11,308 nt of DNA from Pseudoneurospora amorphoporcata (GCA_033297205.1 MU859519.1:1-11308), one strand, 5' to 3'. Counted from the first letter of the stretch, positions 1 through 7,972 are shown. Numbers and translations: made by a program. Notes: generated by a model from the letters alone, not told the origin.

Positions 1-92
1 GGAGGTTGAGAAGATCAACAAGGCCTTCGAGACCAAAGTAGTTTATTAGCTGAATTGAACTACTGTTCCAAGCCCTGAATACAGCCCTTGTC

Positions 93-275
93 ACACTGTG
101 AGAAACAACTATTATAGGGAACTTTGCGCTATAAGAAAAGACCGTATTATATTGCTTGAGTGTACTTGCTTGCTTGCTTAAGGAGTGACTAATTAACGGA
201 GAGGAGAGGTCTTTATATACATAAATGCTGAGTGTCTGGAAGCTTCCAGAGTGTAGAAGCTTCCTGTAAGTTAGC
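93..275 (-). mobile_element. Truncated LTR-like repeat, copy C (points left)
   Basis: The reverse complement of this stretch matches copy B (about 10161-10183 and 10307-10464) and, over its TATA/upstream part, copy A (7525-7577). A 42-bp segment at 205-246 is identical in all three. Read leftward it holds a GGAAGCTTCC palindrome, a TATATAAAG box (211-219), and a downstream block with AAGCAAG repeats, which suits the U3-R-U5 order of an LTR promoter. About 280 bp of the 5' part seen in copy B, starting TGTTAACG, is missing, and homology stops at about 275 where the HET pseudogene begins. Sequence at 1-92 has no match to copy B and may be internal retroelement sequence or unrelated DNA. LTR identity is inferred from the TG start of the other copies and the promoter; no polymerase gene is seen. 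Confidence 0.65.
205..264 (-). promoter_or_regulatory. LTR promoter module of copy C: TATA box with HSE-like palindromes
   Basis: On the minus strand a TATATAAAG box (211-219) lies 18 bp downstream of GGAAGCTTCC (238-247). A second GAAGCTTCC lies farther upstream (256-264). GAA-nn-TTC-nn-GA spacing resembles a heat-shock element. The direction of firing is away from the HET pseudogene. Regulation by heat-shock factor is inference only. Confidence 0.5.
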
Positions 276-1992
276 ATCAACTACAACTTAGTGCCTCTTC
301 TAGATGCTAATACCCACATCTGCCTACTCGAACTTTGCCCGGTCCCTAACAATAACAACGAGCTCTACTGCAAACTATACACTGCGCCCATCACAAACTT
401 GCCGAAATACAGCGCCGTGTCATACGCATGAGGCGATAACACCAAAACCCACAGCATCCGGGTCGTTGACTACGACCGGGCACGAATATCGACGGAGGAA
501 GGCTTGGACGAGAAGCACGGGCACACGTGTCTCCTACCTATCACCTCTTCACTGTATACCTGTCTGCGTCAATTCCGTACATACGAGAAACTCCGCTTGG
601 CGCCTCTTTGGATCGACCAAGTCTGTATCAATCAAGATGATGACGAAGAAAAGTCATGTTAGATTCAACTCATGAAGCAGATCTACTCGTCGGCAAAGGA
701 GGTCTATGCTTGGCTCGGTCTCGATGCTGATGGCTCTGATGAGGTTATCCAAGCATTCTGCCAGGTTGCCGAGTGCATGTGGGACTCTGGGCTTTTCGGC
801 AAGCACCAGGCCACGAAATAGTTTCCTGCTCCTCGCGCCATCTTTTACAACAGGATAGACATCGCTGAGGGCCAAGATTTGCTGTGGAAAGTTATACCGA
901 TAGTCGTCCCACTGTTGCGGGAGAAAAAAATACTGGCTTGGTATAAGAGACGCTGGTTTTCACGGATATGGACCATACAAGAAGTTTTGTCTCAACCAGT
1001 TTACGTTCTTTGTCTGCGGCGACAGAGCGGTCCTTGACGAGATAGTGATGCTGGTGTGGGAACTCTTTCTCATTCTTCCCGATTTCCATCACGACCAAAG
1101 ATTCCGGAACGCCTTCAAAGACCATCCCGACATCCTTTCTTTGATAGATTCGCTACCGGCGAGCCTTATCCCACCTCCGATGCATCACCTGTTTGGAACA
1201 AAAGGGTCGTGGAAGCGAGGCAAACTTACCACGCTACGAGAGTTACTCGAAGACGTGGCCCCGCGGCTTGATCTCGGCGACAACCGCGTCGACATTCTCT
1301 CGACGAAATATCGGGACAGAGTCTATGGGCTGCTTGGTCTAGCGGCCGATGCCGAAGAGCTTGACATTCGGCCGGATTACAGCAAGACTACCACCACCGC
1401 GGAGGTACTCGCACAGGCAGCGCGGAGTATCATCAAACAGGAAGCCAGCGTTTACATTCTCCGCTTTTCACAGTTCCCAAAATACAATGTCGACGGTCCT
1501 GACGAAGCCGGCCACCGCCAACCGGAACAACTACTATCATGGGTCCCAGACTGGGGCAACGGAACGCACTACAGCCACCAGTTCCTCGACAACGTATTCT
1601 CAGCTTGTGGTAAGTTTTCAACAACGGCTGACCTCATCCCCACCTCCTCCCCGTCCATCCTCGGCCTCCGGGGCCTGATGGTTGACAAGATCGAGGCCGT
1701 GGGCAGGCCGTGGCGTGCAGACTGGGGTCTGAAAAGATACTATCGCTACATCCTCCAATACTTCGCCATCATCAAAGACATAAAGCGTCGCTCAGCAAAA
1801 AGGAACTCCGGCTGTGACGACGACATATACCCCAGCCCCTCAAGACGCAACCAGGCATTATGGCGCCTGTCACTCGCGACTGCTACGTTAATGGCCCCCA
1901 AAAATGAGAAAGGGCAACGGCCGATGACGTTCTTCCGGTCTTTGCGGAGTTGATTGACCATTGCAACTTTTGCTGTTCCAAGGATGAGGAAC

Positions 1993-2088
1993 TACAATAG
2001 TAACGACAGTAGCAATAGCAACAGAAACAGCAGTAGCATACAACAGCAGCAAAGTGAAAACGATAGCGGTAATGGCAATGGCAACGAG
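1993..2088 (+). repeat. Low-complexity AAC/AGY trinucleotide tract in the HET pseudogene
   Basis: Imperfect triplets in one frame read as Asn, Ser and Gln runs (for example NSNDSSNSN and IQQQQ). The tract lies between two conserved C-terminal blocks of the HET pseudogene, next to a frame change, so replication slippage may have caused or masked that change. Confidence 0.7.
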
Positions 2089-2322
2089 CTACCACCCGGA
2101 CTAGACCAGGAAACCTTCGATTTCATAGCCGACCGCTAGGAAGAACTTCAAGCCAAAGGATCGTGTCTACATAACATAATTCCCATAGGCAGGAAACGTC
2201 CGTATCTCACTACTCAGAAGGGGTATCTGGGTATGGCGCCGAGCATGCGCAGCCCGGTAATATAGCGGTCCTTTTATGAGTAGGATACTATACCTTATAT
2301 GCTCAGGCCGGTCGGAGCCGGA

Positions 2323-2408
2323 GATGGGGATGAGGATAAGGATGAGGGTGTAGGTGGAGGTGGGGATGGGGATGTGGTCGGGGATGGGGATGGGGATGGA
2401 GATGATAA
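2323..2408 (+). repeat. GGGGAT-type purine-rich simple repeat in the HET pseudogene
   Basis: Repeats of GATGGG and variants (GATGAG, GATAAG, GATGTG) read as a Gly/Asp-rich stretch just before the conserved EAYCDGIMDGE motif. It is purine-rich on the plus strand, a typical slippage-prone microsatellite. It appears to be an expanded loop in the C-terminal part of the former protein. Confidence 0.7.
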
Positions 2409-2564
2409 GAGTAATATGTACACTTTTGTTGAGGCTTATTGTGATGGGATTATGGACGGGGAGCTGGAAGGCAGGCTAGAGAAAAAGAGGTGGGATTTCT
2501 TCCTTGTTTGAGGCACATGCATTTCGAGTTGGATTTATAATCATACAGAACCTATTGAAAAAGT

Positions 2565-2680
2565 ACATACGACCATACCCACTGGAAAACTCGGGATCCC
2601 GTCCGCTCTCCCATAGATAAGCCAGTGAGGGGCAGCTTATGTATGGGAGTTGGAAGGATATGAAATGGGTCTTTTAATCA
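2565..2680 (+). rRNA. 5S rRNA, 5' half recognisable, probable pseudogene
   Basis: The sequence from ACATACGACCATACCC through CCCGTCCGCTC, ATAGATAAGCCAGTG and GAGGG (about 2565-2631) follows the first two-thirds or so of the Pezizomycotina 5S rRNA as I remember it. The 3' part, which should contain a TAGTAGTTGGGTNGGTGAC-like box and a GTTGTATGT end to pair with the 5' end, is replaced by poorly matching sequence (2632-2680), although AGTTGG and a short T run (2674-2677) remain. Fungal 5S genes are dispersed and their pseudogenes are common. Missing 3' stem and the internal control region downstream argue against function. Identity was judged from memory, not by alignment. Confidence 0.72.
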
Positions 2681-3563
2681 CGTGGTAGGGTCAAATAACC
2701 GAACAACCACCTCCCATATCCATAATCGTTCGGACGGCGGCAAGGCAGTGAGTGGGGAGCCGGCGCTAAAAAGATGAATATAATTGGGCTGATTACGAGA
2801 CAAGTTGGCCGTCCTGACACTGCGGCTAGCCCCGTTAACGTTTGTCAAAGTGCAATATCCGCGGTACGTATAGGTATACTAGCACAATTCTCAGTCGCGG
2901 CCGTACAAGCTCCTCTTCCAGTAGCTGAATTGTAGAGTTCAACGAAAGCATTTCTTTGGCAGTATGAACAGCTGCTTTATGTCTTACTGTCAGTGCGATC
3001 GCCGCTTGGCGTCGGTTCCATGCACCCACAGGTCCCAAAGGAAATGAAAAGTAAAGCATCAATACATTTGTCCGCTCAAGGACACTAGTTATTGCAACGA
3101 CTTGGTTGTTGACAGCACTGGCAGCCTAGGCTCTACTGCAATTGGCAGGTCCCATTCGGATTTACAGCGCTTCCCGCGCCACGCCCTGCTAATTGGCATA
3201 CTATTGCCAACCCTGTAGACCCCGTGACAGAAAGCCACGACCCTCGCCCAACCCAGGCAATTGATTTGGCGCCCTGAACCTTCCGGGTCCATGAATGCCC
3301 AGCCTCAAAAAAGAAATGGCGTTTGGGTAATTGGCGTGTAATTGGGAGAAAGCCGCCAGCCATCTCGCGCCTAACAAGGTGACAACGCAGAAAGCCCCAT
3401 TCTCCATCATGGCCTCGAGAAAACACAGTGTTCTAGTTTCTTTTCCTTGTTTTGTCCTAGATGGCAGGAGAGAGGAATTCCCGGCACTTTCATAAACTCG
3501 ATTCATTAATCATCAACCATAGCATCCTCACCGCAGTCAAGACATTCCTTCCTCAAAGCTACG
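2681..3563. other. Intergenic region upstream of the NLR gene
   Basis: I see no supported gene here. Open frames in this stretch are short and without recognisable motifs. The last part has features usual for a fungal 5' UTR or core promoter: a pyrimidine-rich tract at about 3435-3458 and no clear TATA box. The start ATG at 3564 has A at -3. Promoter assignment is positional inference. Confidence 0.4.
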
Positions 3564-6500
3564 ATGCCTCGACGACCGCGCTCATGGTTCCAGACGCTTT
3601 TCAAGCGACACGGAAATGCGGAGAATAGGAAAGGTTCTAAGGACCAAGAGCAGTCTCGTCCTGCACCTCTGCCTGAGTCGACGCCTATACAGCAAATCCC
3701 GGCCGCTACCTCTACGTCCGCCCTCCGGCTCCCAGCCGCTCCGGCTACCGATTCCGCCGACACAGAAACGCCCGCCGACGCGGATGACACCACCGCCAGC
3801 TTACCCGTACGACTCTGGGACCGTGCCTACAATGACCTTAAACGAGAAGAGGCCGAATTGGTGGACGCATACGAGAAGCTACTATCCCGACAGCTACAGG
3901 ATGGCCCTGGCTCAGCGGTGCCCGAATCCCAGCCGAACACCATTGCCCAAAACAATTCGGACAGGCGCCGCCAAATGACTCAGCTTATCAATGCTGGCCT
4001 AGCCAAGACTGAGAGGGAGGCCAAAGTGAAAGAGAGCCTTAGTACGGCCGTAGATGTTGTTTTGTCTGCAAGGGACATTATAAATTCGGCAATCCAGGCC
4101 GTACCCCAAGCCGCGCTCGCCTGGACCGGCATTTGTATTGTTCTAGAGGTACGTTTATTTGGAGGGCGATACTTCGTATACTAACTTCTGCAGATGTTTG
4201 TCAATCCTATAACCGCGACCGAAGAAAACCGCAAAGGGATTGACTACGTTGTTAAGAGAATGAACTGGTACTGGAACCTGTCGAATATCCTTCTCAAAGA
4301 TCCCACCGCCCATAACGGCGAACTCTCTGGAGTGAGAGGCGAATTGGAGATTCAAATTGTTGATCTCTACAAAGCACTCCTCTCTTACCAGATCAAGAGT
4401 GTCTATTCTTTTTATCGCAACCGCGGCCTAGTCCTTCTTCGGGATATAGTCAAGCTTGACGACTGGAATGCTGACTTGGGGGCTATCCAAGACGCCGAAA
4501 AGTGCTTCCGAGACGACACCCAGACATACACTGCTCAACAAGTGACATCTCATCTCGAACAGCTCGTTAGCTATGCAATGTCAGAGAAGGACCAGCAATG
4601 CTTGAAGCACTTGCGCCTTACCGATCCTCGCGATGATAAAGTCCGCATCGAACGGACCAAAGGCGGCCTTTTGCAGGACTCGTATCGTTGGGTCCTCAAT
4701 AACGCTGACTTTCAACAATGGCGTGACGACTCACAGCACCGACTGCTCTGGATCAAGGGCGACCCCGGCAAAGGGAAGACTATGTTGCTGTGCGGCATCA
4801 TCAATGAGCTGGATCAAGGCAATACTGCCAACGCGCGCCATTGCAATGTGGCCTACTTCTTCTGCCAAGCTACCGACTCTCGCATCAACAATGCAACCGC
4901 AGTACTGCGCGGCCTAATCTACCTACTTAGTGACCAGCAGCCATCTATCCTCTCACACGTGCGCAGTGAGTACGACCGTGCAGGCGAAGGCCTCTTCAAA
5001 GATGCAAATACGTGGGACGCCCTGTCGAGAATCTTCACCAACATCCTACGAGACCCAAGCCTCCGAACGACCTACCTAGTCATTGACGCGCTTGACGAGT
5101 GCGTTCCAACAGACCGGCCGCAGCTTCTTAACTTCATTGCTCAGCAATCATCTACATTTCCTCAAGTCAAATGGATCGTCTCGAGTCGTAATTGGCTGCA
5201 AATCGAGGAACAGTTGGAGATAGCTACAACCAAAGTGAAGGTCTCCCTGGAACTAAATGCGGGATCCGTCGCATCGGCTGTCAATGCATTTATCCTGCAC
5301 AAGGTGGATTACCTGGCAGGGAGGAAGAAATATGATCCAAGGACAAAAAAGACCGTTCAGGACTACCTGTGCTCCAACGCGCAAGATACGTTCCTCTGGG
5401 TGGCGTTGGTCTGCCAAGCGCTTGAAAAAGTCCAGAAAGGGTTTGCCGAAGAGAAGCTACGCATGTTTCCATCTGGACTGGATGCTCTGTATGCGCGGAT
5501 GAGAGAGGATATGAGCCAGTTCGATGAATCCGATTACTGCAAGCACATTCTTGCTATTGTCGCAATTGTTCGCCGGCCAATCAGCCTTCAAGAACTAGCC
5601 TCTCTCGCCAAGTTGCCCAATACCATTTGCAACGATCTTGAATCTCTAAAAGATATTATAGGGCTTTGCGGTTCCTTTCTAACTTTACGAGACCAAACCG
5701 TCTATTTTGTTCATCAATCAGCCCAGGACTTTTTACTTTCCAATATCTCTGGCAACCAAGCTTCTCAAGAGGCTTTCGACTGGATCTTCCCTAAAGGGAA
5801 AGAAGATGTGCACTATACCATCTTCTCAAAGTCACTTAATACCATGTCTACAATATTGCGACGCGACATATACAGCTTAAGCGCACCAGGATTTCTGAGA
5901 GACAAGGTCCAAGTACCAGATCCGGACCCGCTAGCGACGGTGCGGTACTCGTGCGTCTACTGGGTTGATCACTTGTACGACTCGATTTCTAGTACGAACA
6001 CAAAACAGTATGATTATTTACAGGATAACGGGGTTGTCTATACATTCCTCAAGACGAAGTACCTTTACTGGCTCGAAGCTCTAAGTCTACTCCAAGCTAT
6101 GCCTGCGGGTGTTATTGCTATTAGAAAGCTCGAGGGCCTACTAGTAAGTCCAAGTCTAACTCCGCACTAAGAACTTGGTCTAACTGAAGATATAGGGAGG
6201 TAATCATCAGTCGCAGTTATCAAAGCTTGTTTGGGATGCTTACCGGTTTGCTCTATCTTATAAGTCAATAATAGAGCAAGCTCCTCTTCAAACATACATA
6301 TCAGCGCTTGTATTTGCTCCAAGCGGTAGCTTGATAAAGAGGAATTTCAAAGCAGAAGAACCTGATTGGATTCGAACTAAGCCGGCTGTAGAATTGGATT
6401 GGAATGCATGCCTCCAGACCCTAGAAGGCCATAGCGACTCCGTTTCCTCCGTGGCCTTCTCGCCTGATGGCCAGCGGCTTGCGTCCGGTTCGTGGGACAA

Positions 6501-7227
6501 AACGATCAAGATCTGGGATCCGGCATCGGGGAGCTGCCTCCAGACCCTAGAAGGCCATAGCGGCTACGTTTCCTCTGTGGCCTTCTCGCCTGATGGCCAG
6601 CGGCTTGCGTCCTATTCGGATGACAAAACGATCAAGATCTGGGATCCGGCATCGGGGAGCTGCCTCCAAACGTTAGAAGGCCATAGCGACTCCGTTCGCT
6701 CCGTGGCCTTCTCGCCTGATGGCCAGCGGCTTGCGTCCGGTTCGTGGGACAAAACGATCAAGATCTGGGATCTGGCATCGGGGAGCTGCCTCCAAACGTT
6801 AGAAGGCCATAGCGACTCCGTTTGGTCCGTAGCCTTCTCGCCTGATGGCCAGCGGCTTGCGTCCTATTCGGATGACAAAACGATTAAGATTTGGGATCCG
6901 GCATCGGGGAGCTGCCTCCAGACGATTCTTACTAGTACTATGATGACCGATATCTCGTTTGACCCTACCAATCGCTACCTACATACTAACGTTGGACGTA
7001 TTAAAATAGTTACAGAAACTACCGAAAGCCAAGTTGTACTAGATAATTCAGAGAGCCATGACTATGGCTTAGGACAGGATTGGTCTTGGATTACTTGCAA
7101 CGGCCAGAACGTACTTTGGCTACCGCCGAATTACCGACCGTCTAGTTGTAATGTCCAGGGACGGATGATATCTATCGGCTGCGCATCGGGACTGGTTTGG
7201 GTTATTGGCTTCTCGCAAGACATATAA
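3564..7227 (+). CDS. Fungal NOD-like receptor: NACHT_N / NACHT NTPase / WD40 repeats (NWD type)
   Basis: This is a STAND-class NTPase. In such receptors, ligand binding by C-terminal WD repeats is thought to drive NACHT oligomerisation and a death or defence response. Exons are 3564-4148, 4194-6143 and 6196-7227, all joined in phase 0, giving about 1188 aa. Residues 1-80 are basic, then Pro/Ala/Thr-rich. About 84-330 match the NACHT_N type (LWDRAYNDLKREEAELVDAY, AKTEREAKVK, PQAALAWTGIC). Walker A GDPGKGKT is at 384-391 and Walker B VIDALDEC at 491-498. DTFLWVALVCQALEKV and ISLQELASLAKLP suit the helical/winged-helix region after NACHT. Four 42-aa WD40 repeats fill 917-1084, followed by a cap with ISFDPTNRYLHT and LWLPPNYRPS. 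No stop or frameshift interrupts the exons. No PNP, HeLo, HET or other known effector is visible at the N-terminus. Related Podospora genes (het-d, het-e, het-r, NWD) control incompatibility; the role here is by family only. Confidence 0.93.
4149..4193 (+). other. Intron 1 of the NLR gene (45 nt)
   Basis: GTACGT donor, TACTAAC branch site (about 4178-4184) and CTGCAG acceptor. Removing it joins the NACHT_N segment ending GICIVLE to MFVNPI in phase 0. Unspliced reading would stop at 4182-4184. Confidence 0.88.
6144..6195 (+). other. Intron 2 of the NLR gene (52 nt; alternative acceptor gives 67 nt)
   Basis: GTAAGT donor at 6144, TCTAAC branch candidate at 6179-6184, and ATATAG acceptor ending at 6195. 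CATCAG ending at 6210 is also in phase 0 and would remove GGNHQ from the protein. Downstream, QLSKLVWDAYRFAL and PLQTYISALVFAPSGSLI match the usual linker before the WD repeats. The intron separates the NACHT part from the WD part. Confidence 0.8.
6409..6912 (+). repeat. 126-bp tandem repeat array encoding four WD40 units
   Basis: Four back-to-back units start at 6409, 6535, 6661 and 6787, each exactly 126 bp (42 codons); a diverged fifth unit starts at 6913 with CLQTIL. Unit residues run from CLQTLEGH to KIWDPASGS. Amino-acid differences occur only at unit positions 10 (D/G), 11 (S/Y), 13 (S/R/W), 27 (G/Y), 29 (W/D) and 38 (P/L). Units 1 and 3 have GSWD; units 2 and 4 have YSDD. Silent differences are few: CAGACCCTA in units 1-2 versus CAAACGTTA in 3-4, and some third-position changes in units 2 and 4. 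This fits concerted evolution by unequal exchange, as known for the het-d/het-e/het-r family. Confidence 0.95.
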
Positions 7228-7252
7228 TATATTCTATATCGTCCTCAATTCC

Positions 7253-7577
7253 TGTTAACGTGTGGCTAGTACTGTGCCTTGTAACTGCCTTGTACTACCT
7301 TGTAATATAGAAGGCTGATTGCTGAGGACACTATTCCTTCTACGTCATGGAATCAGTCGACTCAGCCCACACAGAATCTACTAGAACACAGAGGTTTCAC
7401 CACTGCGTTCTGGATTCTCGAACCTATTCAGCATTCTCTCTAGATTAATTTGTTATTATAGAATGCAACAGAAGCTTATAGGTTCAATTCTTTTCTTTTA
7501 TAGTATAGTACTCTTACAAGCACTTCTACACTCTAGAAGCTTCCAGACACTCAGCATTTATGTATATAAAGACCTCT
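7253..7577 (+). mobile_element. LTR-like repeat, copy A (3'-truncated)
   Basis: It starts TGTTAACGTGTGGCTAGTAC, as does copy B at 9883, and the first 60 bp or so are nearly identical. Further in, similarity is patchy until the invariant 42-bp segment at 7536-7577 (palindrome plus TATA). It stops exactly where a different TGTTAC-starting sequence begins; the expected continuation (CCTCTCCGTTAGTTAGTCAC in copy B) is absent from the rest of the gap. It begins 25 bp after the NLR stop codon. LTR assignment rests on the TG terminus, the promoter layout and multicopy nature. Confidence 0.7.
7536..7571 (+). promoter_or_regulatory. LTR promoter module of copy A: HSE-like palindrome and TATA box
   Basis: GAAGCTTCC at 7536-7544 lies 18 bp upstream of TATATAAAG at 7563-7571. 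The segment is identical to copies B and C. It fires rightward, away from the NLR gene. The expected transcription start would lie beyond the truncation point, so activity here would read into the adjoining LTR. Confidence 0.5.
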
Positions 7578-7857
7578 TGTTACGAACTTAAGCAGGACAC
7601 ACGGGCCGACCAGACCGCTGGGAGACCATCACCACTCTAGGACTAGTTGATGTAACCCCAAGGTCTGGGATTGGCTAGGAAGGCGTGGTACTATAGTGCT
7701 CACGCCAAGCAAGTGCTCACCGTAAGCAAGTGCTCACGGTGAGCAGGAGTCGCGAGTGAGCAAGTAAGACTCAAGATGGATATAAGGGCGACTGGAGAAC
7801 GCAGATTGTTAGATAAGTTCGACAGTAGTTAATTGATTTTTACTACCGAGACACGTA
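7578..7857 (+). mobile_element. Second LTR-like sequence, abutting copy A
   Basis: It begins TGTTACGAACTTAAGCAGG directly after the truncated copy A. It contains a 17-bp tandem array (7696-7763), then a TATA-like GGATATAAGG at about 7778, and ends around ACACGTATAACG (about 7845-7857), where a retroviral-type ...AACA end may have mutated. The order fits U3-R-U5. No second copy exists in the window, so boundaries and LTR nature are inferred. The gag remnant to its right is on the opposite strand, so the two need not belong to one element. Confidence 0.5.
7696..7763 (+). repeat. Four tandem 17-bp repeats
   Basis: Units start at 7696, 7713, 7730 and 7747: GTGCTCACGCCAAGCAA, GTGCTCACCGTAAGCAA, GTGCTCACGGTGAGCAG and GAGTCGCGAGTGAGCAA. 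Unit 3 is itself nearly palindromic (GCTCACGGTGAGC). Placed upstream of a TATA-like box inside a presumed LTR, they could be enhancer-type repeats; this is inference. Confidence 0.85.
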
Positions 7858-7972
7858 TAACGCTACCATACTTGTTGTAAACCTTTTAGCTTCACCGAAC
7901 AGCACTGATAGTCTTTACCTTCAGCTATCCCACTTAGGCAGATTAGACTGCCGTTCGTCACACGTTGTTGCC

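Larger units (their letters stand above)
273..2511 (+). pseudogene. HET-domain heterokaryon incompatibility protein, degenerate
   Basis: HET proteins trigger incompatibility cell death in fungi. The family can be followed in order: HICLLEL (about 315-335), YSAVSYA-stop-GD (about 408-437), LWIDQVCINQDDDEEK (606-653), QIYSSAKEVYAWLGLDAD (from 678), RRWFSRIWTIQEVL (about 949-990), RDRVYGLLGLA (about 1315-1347), LLSWVPDWG (about 1531-1557), RKRPYLTTQKGYLGMAP (about 2191-2241), and the C-terminal EAYCDGIMDGELE (about 2431-2469). Breaks: TGA at 429-431, TAG at 660-662 and 819-821, a frame change at about 995-1015, another at about 1855-1870, a return to the first frame at about 1955-1990, TAG at 2137-2139, and two compensating shifts at about 2235-2280. 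Several stops sit where Trp or Gln is expected, consistent with G:C to A:T change. No in-frame start survives: TAA at 267-269 precedes the first readable codon at the LTR junction. Two low-complexity inserts lie near the C-terminus. Loss of function is nearly certain unless the assembly is wrong. Confidence 0.9.

Noticed and set aside
2..49. Open frame at the left edge ending EVEKINKAFETKVVY-stop
   Set aside because: Charged and coding-like but only 16 codons are inside the window; could be the tail of a gene or retroelement, so not called.
304..675. 123-codon open frame overlapping the HET pseudogene
   Set aside because: It is in a different frame from the readable HET motifs (LWIDQVCINQ is in another frame) and has no family features.
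3089..3793. Several minus-strand open frames of 67-101 codons before and over the NLR start
   Set aside because: No motifs, and they overlap one another or run antisense to the NLR exon 1.
4633..5502. Small open frames inside the NACHT exon on both strands
   Set aside because: Out-of-frame shadows of the NLR coding sequence.
6409..6912. Non-coding minisatellite
   Set aside because: The 126-bp period keeps the reading frame and encodes textbook WD40 units, so it is a coding repeat.
7696..7763. CRISPR-like array
   Set aside because: Units are contiguous 17-bp tandem repeats with no spacers, in a fungal sequence.
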